Made by a program: the position numbers and the translations under genes
Part shown: positions 8,037 to 17,267 of the stretch, piece after piece
How the letters are laid out: each line of letters opens with the position of its first letter
How positions within the stretch are numbered: the stretch's first letter is position 1
Notes under the pieces: model-generated
Databases searched by the model: none
The model's input: the letters and a program-made list of their open reading frames with translations, nothing else
What the model was told of the DNA's origin: nothing
Source of the DNA: Cytophagaceae bacterium
Lineage (GTDB): Bacteria; Bacteroidota; Bacteroidia; Cytophagales; Spirosomataceae
Direction: 5' to 3'
DNA: 64,000 nt
Assembly (NCBI GenBank): GCA_947460975.1
Contig: CANHGO010000001.1
Coordinates: forward strand, 124,001 to 188,000

Positions 8037-8701
8037 TGGCACTCGCATTTTTATCCTTTGATTTACCCACCATTTCCATTCAAGATTCGGTGCAAAAATC
8101 CTTGAAAATCATGCACTCAAATAACATGAACGTTATTTCTGTGCTTGACAAGAAACAATGGATCGGAAATATCACCGAGGAAATGTTAATGAAAGCCACG
8201 CATCCAGATGGCAAAATAGACCAATTTCAGCATGAGCTCAATCAGGTAAAAATAGAAACCGAAGAGGATATTTTGGCGAGTCTTCCTTTTTTTGAGGAGA
8301 GTGGATTTTGGATCATTCCTGTAGTGGATGAGCAAATGAAATACCAAGGTTATTTGCCTTGGCAATCCGTAGCTAAAACTTTATTCTATACAGGATTTAA
8401 CGCTCAAAATGGAGGAATTATTCGCATTGTTTTTCATACCCAAAGAGATTCAATGAGTGTGATTGCCAAAATAATTGAAGAAAATAAAGGCTTAATTACG
8501 AGAAGTTATTTGACGAAGTCGACGAAAGAAGATCACGTTTGGCCTGAATTAATTTTACAGATTCAAACAGACCAATTTTCAGCGATCGTGAAAAGCCTAG
8601 AGCGGCACGAAGTACATATTGAAAAGGCATTCATGTTTGGTGACCAAGAAGAAGTGGACCAATCGCGCTTTGATTTACTATTGAAATATTTAAATCCCTA
8701 A
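8033..8701 (+). CDS. CBS-domain protein preceding NAD kinase
   Basis: A 222-residue soluble protein. The N-terminal 120 residues look like a CBS pair (ISIQDSVQKSLKIMHSNNMN, then WIIPVVDEQMKYQGYL); the C-terminal part (IIRIVFHTQRDSMSVIAKII) resembles an ACT-like regulatory fold. CBS pairs bind adenine nucleotides such as AMP, ATP or NAD. Its stop is 3 nt before the NAD kinase start and its own start overlaps the hydrolase stop. An attractive inference is that it senses nucleotide state for NAD kinase or the hydrolase; this is not shown. Start could be 8033 or the second ATG at 8036. Confidence 0.8.
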   Translation: MMALAFLSFDLPTISIQDSVQKSLKIMHSNNMNVISVLDKKQWIGNITEEMLMKATHPDGKIDQFQHELNQVKIETEEDILASLPFFEESGFWIIPVVDEQMKYQGYLPWQSVAKTLFYTGFNAQNGGIIRIVFHTQRDSMSVIAKIIEENKGLITRSYLTKSTKEDHVWPELILQIQTDQFSAIVKSLERHEVHIEKAFMFGDQEEVDQSRFDLLLKYLNP

Positions 8702-8704
8702 GCT

Positions 8705-9586
8705 TTGAATTTTCCATTAGCCATTCACGGAAAGGAGTTTTCGGCTGACATGAAGCCCGTGATGGAAAAATTATGGGCGGATATATCAACAAACAATAGT
8801 CAAATTCAAATTTCAGAAAGCTTTTTTGTTCACCTGAAAGAGCACGGATTTAAATTAGATGAGTACCGAACCTATTCGACTAATCTAGGTCCGGCAAATG
8901 TTCAAATGGCTTGGAGCATCGGTGGAGATGGCACTTTTTTAGAGACCTTAAGCCACGTGGGCGCAAAGGAAATACCCATTTTGGGGATTAACACCGGCCG
9001 ATTAGGTTTCTTGGCCACGCTTTCTCCCGAAGAAGTTTCCCAGGCTTTGCAACATGTTTTATCGAATGAATATACCATCGAAGACCGATGTTTAGTCGCG
9101 GTGGATGCCGAAATAGATTTATTTCATGGCAAAGATTTTGGTCTAAATGAGGTCGGAATCATGAAGACAGATTCGTCTTCCATGATTCAAATTAAAACTT
9201 TTTTGGACGGCAATTTTTTAAATACCTATTGGGCCGATGGAATCATTGTCTCCACGGCGACGGGGTCAACGGGGTATTCACTTTCTGTCGGAGGACCTTT
9301 AGTTATTCCCACTTCAGATTCATTTATTATCGCGCCGATGAGCCCACATAATTTAAATGTGCGCCCCTTAATTGTTTCCAGTGACTCTGTTTTGAAATTT
9401 GAAGTGAGCAGCAGAAGTCAAAATTTCCTAATTTCCATCGATTCAAGATCTCGTGTAATCGATAGCAAAATATCGATTGAAGTCAAAAAAGCTACATTTT
9501 CAGGTAAAATTGTCAAAATCCCTGGCGACGATTTTCTTCAAACACTCCGCAATAAATTGAATTGGGGGTTGGATGTGAGGAATTGA
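8705..9586 (+). CDS. nadK: NAD kinase
   Basis: A 293-residue ATP-NAD kinase making NADP. The signature GGDGTFLETL, NTGRLGFLATLSPEE and TATGSTGYSLSVGGP motifs are intact. The start is a TTG at 8705: it gives MNFPLAIHGKEF, matching the short beta-strand that opens this family, whereas the first internal ATG (8750) would delete it. The start is 3 nt after the CBS gene stop, consistent with translational coupling. The gene ends 2 nt before the convergent mutS stop. Confidence 0.95.
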   Translation: MNFPLAIHGKEFSADMKPVMEKLWADISTNNSQIQISESFFVHLKEHGFKLDEYRTYSTNLGPANVQMAWSIGGDGTFLETLSHVGAKEIPILGINTGRLGFLATLSPEEVSQALQHVLSNEYTIEDRCLVAVDAEIDLFHGKDFGLNEVGIMKTDSSSMIQIKTFLDGNFLNTYWADGIIVSTATGSTGYSLSVGGPLVIPTSDSFIIAPMSPHNLNVRPLIVSSDSVLKFEVSSRSQNFLISIDSRSRVIDSKISIEVKKATFSGKIVKIPGDDFLQTLRNKLNWGLDVRN

Positions 9587-9588
9587 AA

Positions 9589-12228
9589 TTACTTATTCCC
9601 TAAAACCCGCTTCAGTTCATTTAACTTCAACAACGCCTCAATTGGGGAAAGCGTATTGACATCTAAGGCATTTAATTGGTCTTGGACTTTTTGCAATCCT
9701 TCCGGAATTTCGGCGCCAAATAAACTCATTTGGAAATTTGCTTTTGGCATCTCTTTCAAGCGCTCAACATGATCGTCCAATGAATGGTCTTTTTCTAAAT
9801 TCTGTAAAATTTCATGGGCCCTTAAGACTAAGGAATTAGGCATGCCGGCCATTTGGGCCACATGAATACCAAAACTATGCGCCGAACCTCCCGGCAATAA
9901 TTTGCGAAGAAAAACAATTTTATTACCCACTTCTTTGACCGACACATGGTAGTTTTTTATGCGAGGAAAGTCTTCGGCCAACTGGTTTAATTCATGGTAA
10001 TGGGTAGCAAATAATGTCTTAGCACTGTTTTTGGGATGATTATGCAAATGCTCGGCAATCGCCCAGGCCATCGACACGCCATCGTAGGTCGAGGTACCCC
10101 GACCGATTTCATCTAACAACACCAAAGAACGACTAGACAAATTATTTAAAATTGCGGCGGTCTCGGTCATCTCAACCATGAAGGTCGACTCGCCTTTGGA
10201 TAAGTTATCTGAGGCGCCTACCCGAGTAAATACCTTGTCCACCAAACCAATATTGGCTGAATCTGCGGGTACAAAAGAACCCATTTGAGCCAATAAAACA
10301 ATTAGGGCGGTCTGCCTTAAAAGCGCGGATTTTCCCGCCATATTGGGCCCTGTAATCATCATAATTTGTTGGGTTTCATGATCCAAAAACACATCATTCG
10401 GAACGTACTCCTCCCCCGCGGCCAAAGACATTTCGATCACAGGATGTCGACCGGCAATAATCTCAATCACATCCCCCTCATGTAAAACAGGCCTTGTATA
10501 TTTATTTTTTTGAGCGACTACCGCAAAACTGGTCAACACATCCAAAGTGGCTAAGCCGGTCGCATTGACCTGAATTAATTCCAAATACCCCAAAGCCTCA
10601 TGAACCAATTCGTTAAATATGCCCAACTCAATCGACGCGATTTTATCCTCCGCCGTTAAAATCTTCTCCTCATATATTTTCAATTCCTCCGTAATGTAGC
10701 GTTCCGCATTCACCAAGGTTTGCTTCCGAATCCAGTCGGCCGGCACGCGATCTTTATGTGCATGCGTTACTTCCAAAAAATACCCAAAAACCCGATTATA
10801 CGAGATTTTCAAGGAACTGATACCCGTACGTTCAATCTCCCGCTTCTGCATCGCGGCTAAATATTCCTTGCCGTTGGCCGACAACAAATGTAATTCGTCC
10901 AATTCCGGCAAAAAGCCCGTTTTAATAATGCCCCCCTGATGAATCAACATAGGCGCATCTTCACGCAGGGCCTCGTCTATTTTCTGAACGAGTTTAAGGC
11001 AAGGGTTCAATTGGTCCGCCCATTTCGCCAAATAAGCAGAGGATTGTTTCGCAAGCAATTCCTTAATCTCAGGAATTTGTAGAAGCGCCCGTTTCAAAGC
11101 TAATAGCTCCCGCGGATTAACCCGAGTGGCGGCCACCTTGGAAATCAAACGTTCTAAATCCCCCACAGGTTTTAATAAATGAACTAAGGAATCCAATAAA
11201 TCGGATGAAGAAATAAGCCCTGCGACCCCTTCTTGGCGCTCATTTATGGCCTTCAACTCTTTTAAAGGGAGGACCATCCACTTTCTCAACAAGCGAGCGC
11301 CCATGGGAGTGAGCGTTTGATCCATCAACTGAATCAGCGGCACCCCACCCTCCTGAACCGAATGAATTAACTCTAAATTCCGAATGGTAAATCGGTCCAA
11401 CCACACATACTTATCTTCCTCGATTCGCTGAATCGTAGAAATATGACCTACTTGATTATGCTCCGTCTCGGCCAAATAATGTAAAATAACCCCGGCGGCA
11501 ATCACACCGAGCGGCATATCTTCAATCCCAAAACCTTTTAAATTTTGAGTCTTAAAATGCTGAGTCATTAATGGATAGGCAAACTCATGGGTAAAAATCC
11601 ATTCCTCCAAGGTAAACGTGTGGAAGGCATCACCAAAATGCTCCAAATAGAGCGCGCGGTATTTTTTAGGATATAAAATTTCAGAGGGCATGAAACTTTG
11701 CACCATCTTCTGAATGTAGGGCAAAGGCCCCTGAGAACACATAAATTCGCCTGTGGAAATATCCAAAAAAGCGAGGCCAAACAAAGACTCTTTCTCCGAA
11801 AAGGACAAAGCCGCCACATAGTTATTACGCTTATGGTCAAGAACTTGGTCATTAAAAGATACCCCCGGCGTCACCAATTCCGTCACCCCCCTTTTAACAA
11901 TTCCCTTTGCTGAGGCCGGATCCTCTAATTGATCACAAATCGCCACACGCTGTCCCGCGCGAACTAATTTAGGTAAGTATGTATCTAAGGAATGATGAGG
12001 AAATCCCGCCAAATGATCATCTGCATTTCCATTATTTCGGCGCGTCAAAACAATCCCTAAAATTTTAGACGCTTTCACCGCATCTTCCCCAAAAGTCTCA
12101 TAGAAATCCCCTACTCGAAACAATAGTATTGCTCCAGGATATTTAGCCTTGATCTGATTAAACTGTCGGGACAAAGGAGTTTCCCCTTTTTTCAAAGGTT
12201 CCTCCCCATTTTTTGTATTTTTTGCCAA
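9589..12228 (-). CDS. mutS: DNA mismatch repair protein MutS
   Basis: About 879 residues. The mismatch-reading motif GDFYETFGEDA (Phe-x-Glu), Walker A GPNMAGKSALLRQ, Walker B LVLLDEIGRGTST and the trans-acting ATHYHEL segment are all present, so it is a full MutS1. Start: the longest ORF begins at a TTG at 12252, but that codon sits inside a TAnnTTTG promoter element (complement 12250-12257). The in-frame TTG at 12228 gives MAKNTKNGEEPLKKGETPL, which resembles the usual family N-terminus, so I prefer it; there is no ATG nearby. No mutL neighbour. Monocistronic, convergent with nadK and divergent from the GMC gene. Confidence 0.96.
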   Translation of the reverse strand: MAKNTKNGEEPLKKGETPLSRQFNQIKAKYPGAILLFRVGDFYETFGEDAVKASKILGIVLTRRNNGNADDHLAGFPHHSLDTYLPKLVRAGQRVAICDQLEDPASAKGIVKRGVTELVTPGVSFNDQVLDHKRNNYVAALSFSEKESLFGLAFLDISTGEFMCSQGPLPYIQKMVQSFMPSEILYPKKYRALYLEHFGDAFHTFTLEEWIFTHEFAYPLMTQHFKTQNLKGFGIEDMPLGVIAAGVILHYLAETEHNQVGHISTIQRIEEDKYVWLDRFTIRNLELIHSVQEGGVPLIQLMDQTLTPMGARLLRKWMVLPLKELKAINERQEGVAGLISSSDLLDSLVHLLKPVGDLERLISKVAATRVNPRELLALKRALLQIPEIKELLAKQSSAYLAKWADQLNPCLKLVQKIDEALREDAPMLIHQGGIIKTGFLPELDELHLLSANGKEYLAAMQKREIERTGISSLKISYNRVFGYFLEVTHAHKDRVPADWIRKQTLVNAERYITEELKIYEEKILTAEDKIASIELGIFNELVHEALGYLELIQVNATGLATLDVLTSFAVVAQKNKYTRPVLHEGDVIEIIAGRHPVIEMSLAAGEEYVPNDVFLDHETQQIMMITGPNMAGKSALLRQTALIVLLAQMGSFVPADSANIGLVDKVFTRVGASDNLSKGESTFMVEMTETAAILNNLSSRSLVLLDEIGRGTSTYDGVSMAWAIAEHLHNHPKNSAKTLFATHYHELNQLAEDFPRIKNYHVSVKEVGNKIVFLRKLLPGGSAHSFGIHVAQMAGMPNSLVLRAHEILQNLEKDHSLDDHVERLKEMPKANFQMSLFGAEIPEGLQKVQDQLNALDVNTLSPIEALLKLNELKRVLGNK

Positions 12229-12249
12229 AATAATTTCGGGTAATGAAAG

Positions 12250-12257
12250 CAAAAATA
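12250..12257 (-). promoter_or_regulatory. mutS promoter -7 element TATTTTTG
   Basis: An exact TAnnTTTG on the minus strand, about 21 nt upstream of the preferred mutS TTG start at 12228. It rules out the ORF-track start at 12252 if functional. Confidence 0.55.
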
Positions 12258-12303
12258 ACTCAAATTTTATACTTTTACCATTCTTTAAATCTATAGAAAA
12301 ATA

Positions 12304-14058
12304 ATGATCAATAATTCAATTTACATTCAATCACAACAAGAGGTTTTTGATGTAGTCATTGTGGGTTCAGGAGCAGGAGGAGGAATGGCTGCACATACAT
12401 TAACGAAGGCTGGTGCTAAAGTTTGTGTGTTAGAAGCAGGCCAACCTTTTGATCCCGCTGACCCCAAGAACATCACTCAATTAAAATGGCCTTACGAATC
12501 CCCTCGCAGAGGAACAGGAACGACAAGAGCTTTTGGAGATTTCGATGCGGCATATGGCGGCTGGGAAATCGACGGAGAACCGTATACTCGTAAAAACGGG
12601 ACTAAATTTGACTGGTTTCGTGCGCGTATGGTGGGAGGAAGAACCAACCACTGGGGACGTATTTCATTACGTTTTGGTCCGGATGATTTCAAAAGAAAAA
12701 GCATCGATGGTTTAGGGGATGACTGGCCGATTGGCTACGATGACATGAAGCCATTTTATGATAAAATAGATAAAATGTTAGGGGTTTTTGGGACCAACGA
12801 AGGACTAAGAAATGATCCAGATGGATTTTTCTTGCCGCCACCTAAACCTCGTTTGCATGAATTGATGATTAAGAAGGCCAATAAGGCTTTGGGAATTCCC
12901 ACCTACCCTTCTCGATTATCCATCCTAACGAAACCGATCAACAGCGAGCGTGGATCATGTTTTTACTGCGCACAATGTAACCGTGGATGTTCAGCTTATG
13001 CTGACTTTTCTTCTTCATCTGTGTTGGTAAAACCAGCCATGGCTACCGGAAATTTAACTTTGTTGCCTTTTGCCATGGCCAGAGAGGTCATGACGGATGC
13101 AGCTACAGGTTTAGCCACTGGCGTTTCTTATGTGCACACAGGAACTTTGCAAGAATATTCAGTTAGAGGAAAAATCGTGATGTTAGCTGCTTCGGCAGGT
13201 GAAACGGCTCGATTATTATTAAATTCAAAAAGTTCCCGTTTCCCAGATGGTATTGCTAATTCTAGTGGGGTGGTGGGTAAATATATCAATGACTCAACGG
13301 GTGCTTCGCGTTCCGCCATTATTCCTAAATTATTTGACCGCAAGGTATATAATGAAGATGGGGTGGGTGGATTGCACGTGTATACGCCATGGTGGGGTGA
13401 TAATACTAAATTAGATTTCCCACGTGGTTACCACATTGAGTATGGTGGTGGAATGGGCATGCCGAATTATGGTTTTGGCTGGGGAATTGAAGGCTTAAAT
13501 GGCAAAGAAAAATATACGCGAGATGGACTTCGTAAAGCTGCCGGAGGATACGGTGCAACTTTAAAAGAAGATTATCGACGTTATTATGGTTCTTACGTAG
13601 GTTTTGCCGGACGTGGAGAGCCTGTGCCAAGAGAAGATAATTATTGTGAAATCGATCCAAATGTCGTGGACAAATACGGTATACCGGTAGTTCGCTTTAA
13701 CTACAAATGGAGTGATTACGAGATTAAGCAAGCGAAGCACATGCAAGATACCTTTGAGCAAATCATTCAGGAAATGGGTGGTGAGGCCTTAGGTAAAAAA
13801 CCGGGCGCGGATACCAATTATGGTTTGGCCGATCCGGGTAGAATTATCCACGAAGTAGGAACAGCTAGAATGGGAAATAATTCCAGCACCTCAGTGGTTA
13901 ATTCAAATTGCCAAGCGCATGATGTGAAGAATCTATTTTTAGCTGATTCCTCTCCATTTGTATCACAAGGAGATAAAAATGCGACTTGGACCATATTAGC
14001 CTTATCGCTTAGAACTTCAGAATATATTATAGACCAAAGAAAAAAAGCCAATTTATAA
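12304..14058 (+). CDS. GMC-family oxidoreductase (large FAD subunit)
   Basis: 584 residues with an N-terminal FAD motif VVIVGSGAGGGMAAHTL, LEAGQPF, the GMC segment MVGGRTNHWGRISLRF and a C-terminal HEVGTARMG and GDKNATWTIL segment with the conserved Asn of GMC dehydrogenases. A Cys-rich GSCFYCAQCNRGCS occurs mid-protein. It has no signal peptide of its own. The next gene, 1 nt downstream, is a twin-arginine 'gluconate 2-dehydrogenase subunit 3'-like protein; such pairs form periplasmic sugar or polyol dehydrogenases in which the small subunit carries the export signal for both (family knowledge). Substrate unknown; similar genes often oxidise sugars at the membrane. Confidence 0.92.
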   Translation: MINNSIYIQSQQEVFDVVIVGSGAGGGMAAHTLTKAGAKVCVLEAGQPFDPADPKNITQLKWPYESPRRGTGTTRAFGDFDAAYGGWEIDGEPYTRKNGTKFDWFRARMVGGRTNHWGRISLRFGPDDFKRKSIDGLGDDWPIGYDDMKPFYDKIDKMLGVFGTNEGLRNDPDGFFLPPPKPRLHELMIKKANKALGIPTYPSRLSILTKPINSERGSCFYCAQCNRGCSAYADFSSSSVLVKPAMATGNLTLLPFAMAREVMTDAATGLATGVSYVHTGTLQEYSVRGKIVMLAASAGETARLLLNSKSSRFPDGIANSSGVVGKYINDSTGASRSAIIPKLFDRKVYNEDGVGGLHVYTPWWGDNTKLDFPRGYHIEYGGGMGMPNYGFGWGIEGLNGKEKYTRDGLRKAAGGYGATLKEDYRRYYGSYVGFAGRGEPVPREDNYCEIDPNVVDKYGIPVVRFNYKWSDYEIKQAKHMQDTFEQIIQEMGGEALGKKPGADTNYGLADPGRIIHEVGTARMGNNSSTSVVNSNCQAHDVKNLFLADSSPFVSQGDKNATWTILALSLRTSEYIIDQRKKANL

Positions 14059-14059
14059 G

Positions 14060-14698
14060 ATGAAAAGAAGAGATTATTTAAAAAATATCGGTTTAAGTTC
14101 CTTAGGATTAGCCGTTTTAAATCCGGATGCAAGAGCGATGGAGCAATTGGAAAATGCCAATGGCGTTCCAAAAGCTGCGGCCTTAAAAATTCCAGGTGGA
14201 AGAACCAAAGATGAAGCAGAAAGAGATGCTAAATTAATGGCGGAAGTGTTTTTAAATAAACACGAATTAGACACTATCACCATCCTTTCGGACATCATCA
14301 TTCCAGCAGATAAAAAATCAGGAAGTGCGTCACAGTCGGGCGTAACTGGTTTTATCGAGTTTATCGTGAAAGATAAGCCCGAGTTTAAAACTCCTGTTCG
14401 TGGGGGATTGAGGTGGTTAGATAGCGAATCGAATCGTCGCTTTTCTAAGTTGTTTACGCAGATCACACCTGCTCAGCGAATCAATATCGTAGATGATATT
14501 GCCTATCCTGAAAAGGCGAAAAAGCAATTCTCACAAGGCGTTACTTTTTTTACTTTGATGCGTAATTTAACAGCCACTGGATTTTATACCTCTAGAATCG
14601 GTATTGATGATTTAGGCTACAAAGGAAATACACCTAATGAGTGGAAAGGTGTTCCAGCGGATGTATTAAAACAATATGGTTTGAGTTATGATGACTAA
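14060..14698 (+). CDS. Gluconate 2-dehydrogenase subunit 3-like Tat-exported subunit
   Basis: 212 residues starting MKRRDYLKNIGLSSLGLAVL, a twin-arginine signal (RRDYLK plus a hydrophobic stretch). The mature part, with LDTITILSDIIIPADKKSGSASQSGV and GFYTSRIGIDDLGYKG, matches the gluconate 2-dehydrogenase subunit 3 family. It follows the GMC gene by 1 nt and overlaps the pgeF start by 11 nt, so all three are one transcript. Probable role: small subunit that escorts the folded FAD subunit through the Tat system. Confidence 0.9.
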   Translation: MKRRDYLKNIGLSSLGLAVLNPDARAMEQLENANGVPKAAALKIPGGRTKDEAERDAKLMAEVFLNKHELDTITILSDIIIPADKKSGSASQSGVTGFIEFIVKDKPEFKTPVRGGLRWLDSESNRRFSKLFTQITPAQRINIVDDIAYPEKAKKQFSQGVTFFTLMRNLTATGFYTSRIGIDDLGYKGNTPNEWKGVPADVLKQYGLSYDD

Positions 14699-15425
14699 TT
14701 CTTCGGAAAGAGTCATTATTCCTAGCATTTTCAAACATATTCCTCAACTCGTGGCGGGTGTCAGCACTCGCCACGGAGGAAAAAGTACAAAAGCGTATCA
14801 AACGCTAAATTTGGGCCTACATACGGATGATCATCCGGACATGGTCCAACAAAATCTTTCTCTTTTTTGTGCTGATTTAGGTATATCTCCTCAGGCGCTT
14901 GCTCGGTCCTATCAGATTCACGGGGATATTATTTGGGAAACGAAAGAACCGGGATATACCTCAGGATACGATGCCATCATCGCACATGCGCCTGGTATTT
15001 TTGCGGGAGTCGGCATAGCGGATTGTTGCCCTATATTGCTGGCCGACCCTGTACGTGGTTGTACAGCTGCGATCCATGCAGGTTGGAAAGGAACCGTCGC
15101 TCAAATCGTTGCCAAAACTGCCTCCACGATGATTTTACAAGGTTCTCATCCCGCTGACATCCTGGCCTATATTGGACCTTGCATTAGCCTAACCCATTTT
15201 GAAGTGGGAGATGAAGTGGCAGAACAATTTAAGTATAAAGAGCGACGAGGTGCTCGTTGGCATGTGGATTTAAAAGCGACCAATGAAGCGCAGCTAAAGA
15301 CCTTAGGAATATCTCAAATTGAAATTTCGGAATATTGCACGATCGAAAACAATGATCTTTTCTTTTCCCATCGCAAGGAAAAAGGAGTTACCGGACGCAT
15401 GTTGGCCATTATAGGTTTTCGGTAG
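14688..15425 (+). CDS. pgeF: Peptidoglycan editing factor PgeF (YfiH/laccase-domain, DUF152)
   Basis: 245 residues of the multicopper-polyphenol-oxidase/DUF152 family. Metal and active-site motifs: SYQIHGD, GIADCCPILLADP, AAIHAGWKGT and YIGPCISLTHFEVG. Family members are Zn enzymes acting on purine nucleosides and, in E. coli, correct misincorporated residues in peptidoglycan precursors. It overlaps the upstream Tat subunit gene by 11 nt although the functions seem unrelated. Start 14688 or 14691 (adjacent ATGs). Followed by two palindromes at a convergent junction. Confidence 0.93.
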   Translation: MMTNSSERVIIPSIFKHIPQLVAGVSTRHGGKSTKAYQTLNLGLHTDDHPDMVQQNLSLFCADLGISPQALARSYQIHGDIIWETKEPGYTSGYDAIIAHAPGIFAGVGIADCCPILLADPVRGCTAAIHAGWKGTVAQIVAKTASTMILQGSHPADILAYIGPCISLTHFEVGDEVAEQFKYKERRGARWHVDLKATNEAQLKTLGISQIEISEYCTIENNDLFFSHRKEKGVTGRMLAIIGFR

Positions 15426-15474
15426 GCTATCCAAGCAAATTTAATTAAGAAATTAGGGAATAATAGTTTAATCA

Positions 15475-15502
15475 TGAGCGGAATAAAATTTTGTTCGGCT
15501 CA
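15475..15502. terminator. Near-perfect 28-nt palindrome, candidate bidirectional terminator
   Basis: The segment reads TGAGC at its left end and GCTCA at its right, with AAAATTTT in the centre; only two symmetric pairs mismatch. It lies between the convergent pgeF and regulatory-domain genes, so termination is the simplest role. Confidence 0.45.
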
Positions 15503-15530
15503 AAAGGTAGGTTTCTTTGCCATTTTTACA

Positions 15531-15566
15531 TTTATCGCTCACAAAAGCTATCATATGAGCGATAAA
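15531..15566. terminator. Hairpin with perfect 11-bp arms (TTTATCGCTCA / TGAGCGATAAA)
   Basis: Arms at 15531-15541 and 15556-15566 with a 14-nt loop, 28 nt from the preceding palindrome and sharing its TGAGCG/CGCTCA ends. Placed at the same convergent junction. No long U-run follows, so an operator or repeat role is not excluded. Confidence 0.45.
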
Positions 15567-15660
15567 ATTATTTTCCAAACTTTTATTCTTGGATCAACTA
15601 AAGAATTGAATTCCAAATGATATAGATAAAGATGAGTAGAACGAGTCGGATGAATCGACC

Positions 15661-16374
15661 CTAATTTTTTGAATTATCCCGTAAAAACGTTTGTCTTGAA
15701 ATATTTTCTTTGGGCATAAATTCATAGGCCTTCTTCCAATCTTTCTTTTTCAAATCTCCATTTTTAACAGATTGGATAAAACTCATCCATGCGAATGGAT
15801 TAGTTAGGGATAATAAAGGACTCGCGTAAAAGGACCTATTGGACTGTGCTGAGGTCATCATATCCGAGAAATTCCGGAAGTTGGACGCCGCCCCTAAACC
15901 TGCTTGAAGTGCGTAGACGTTCAACTTAGACTGCTCTAGGTTATTGGCCAAAATGGATCTTTGGCGTTCATCCCGCAAACGCATATTCAGGAATGCTTGT
16001 TTAAATTCTTCTTCTGAGGCATGTGGAAATACCTTTACTTCGGCCAACATCTTAGAATCTTCATCCATGGAGATGATTTTTTGTTGGACCTGCTCCGCCG
16101 ACTTAGGTATGATGTAATATTGTTTTTTGTAGCCTATATAAGTAAAAACAAGGCTATCACCCGGAAAAACTAATAAATCTGCTCGGCCAAAATTATCACT
16201 TAATGCTCCCCTACCCGCTTTTGGATTATATACATAGGCCATCGGTAAATACTCAGATCCATTGTTGGCCACAATTTGTACTTGGAATAATATCGTTTTA
16301 TCCTGCCCCTGAGAAAATACATTTCCCATGGTCAGACAAAATAAAAGCGAAAAAATAAGTACGGTTCTAAACAT
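15661..16374 (-). CDS. Exported protein with carboxypeptidase-like regulatory domain
   Basis: 237 residues with a signal peptide (MFRTVLIFSLLFCLTMGNVFSQ). The region around residues 30-110 (PMAYVYNPKAGRGALSDNFG, DSLVFTYIGYKKQYY) matches the CarboxypepD_reg-like beta-sandwich seen at the front of TonB receptors and in many Bacteroidota envelope proteins. The C-terminal half is helical and polar with no family I recognise. It lies 58 nt after cdsA on the same strand. Function unknown; likely periplasmic or outer-membrane associated. Confidence 0.75.
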   Translation of the reverse strand: MFRTVLIFSLLFCLTMGNVFSQGQDKTILFQVQIVANNGSEYLPMAYVYNPKAGRGALSDNFGRADLLVFPGDSLVFTYIGYKKQYYIIPKSAEQVQQKIISMDEDSKMLAEVKVFPHASEEEFKQAFLNMRLRDERQRSILANNLEQSKLNVYALQAGLGAASNFRNFSDMMTSAQSNRSFYASPLLSLTNPFAWMSFIQSVKNGDLKKKDWKKAYEFMPKENISRQTFLRDNSKN

Positions 16375-16432
16375 CTTACAAATTAAATGAAATTTATACG
16401 GAGCTGAGCATTAAAATTAGTTAAACGCATAT

Positions 16433-17266
16433 TTAGGAAAATAATTTCAAAAAGGTAATGATAAAAGGAATGGATAAAAGCAATCCATCAAATCGATCTA
16501 GAAATCCTCCATGTCCAGGAATCGTATCCGCAGAATCCTTGATGTTCATACTTCGCTTAAATAAAGATTCCACTAAATCGCCGTAAGTCCCAGCCACCAC
16601 AATAATAAACCCGATCGAGAACCATTGCCAAGGAGCATAATTGGTGTAATACAAGGAAATAATGTAAGCGACCCCCATCGCTGCGATTAAACCACCGACG
16701 CTTCCCTCCCAAGATTTCTTAGGCGAAACACGCTCAAACAATTTCGTTTTACCAAATTTGGTACCCGCAAAATAAGCACCTGAATCACTAGCCCAAAGTA
16801 AAAACAAACAACCTAAAACTATATTAGGGTCATAGGTATCATTTTGAATGAAGGCCAAAACAGTTAATAGCGCAAAAGGCAATGCCACATAAATGATGCC
16901 CAAAAAGGTGTAGGCAATATTTTTAAAAGGCTTTTCGTCTTTGGCTTTATAAAGTTTTATGAAAAAAATCAGCGCACACAAGGGCGAAAGGATGTAATAA
17001 TTTTGATACCCAATTTCCCCTTTTTCAATGAAAAAAGTTAATAAATGTAGGACCACCCCACAAAAGGTACCGTAAAAAGTGAGGGGCAAATTACCCCCAA
17101 AACTTCCCACTAATTTGTAAAATTCCAGTTGGGCACAAATGCCAATAAAAAGAAAAAGTGCTAAGAAAGTGTAATCGCTATAAAGCACGCAAAAGAGCAA
17201 AAATGGCACGGCAACAATCGCTGCTATCACTCTCTGCTGTAAATTACTCATCTCTTTTAAACCCAT
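16433..17266 (-). CDS. cdsA: Phosphatidate cytidylyltransferase CdsA
   Basis: 277 residues, multi-pass. The C-terminal family signature is intact: SLFKRSMNIKDSADTIPGHG then GFLDRFDGLL. It makes CDP-diacylglycerol from phosphatidic acid and CTP at the inner membrane, the entry step of phospholipid synthesis. Start: ATG at 17266 is 1 nt from the upstream stop; a second ATG at 17251 (MSNLQQRVIAA) directly precedes the first membrane segment and is equally plausible. Part of a minus-strand unit with the DUF2007 and CPBP genes. Confidence 0.94.
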   Translation of the reverse strand: MGLKEMSNLQQRVIAAIVAVPFLLFCVLYSDYTFLALFLFIGICAQLEFYKLVGSFGGNLPLTFYGTFCGVVLHLLTFFIEKGEIGYQNYYILSPLCALIFFIKLYKAKDEKPFKNIAYTFLGIIYVALPFALLTVLAFIQNDTYDPNIVLGCLFLLWASDSGAYFAGTKFGKTKLFERVSPKKSWEGSVGGLIAAMGVAYIISLYYTNYAPWQWFSIGFIIVVAGTYGDLVESLFKRSMNIKDSADTIPGHGGFLDRFDGLLLSIPFIITFLKLFS

Positions 17267-17267
17267 A

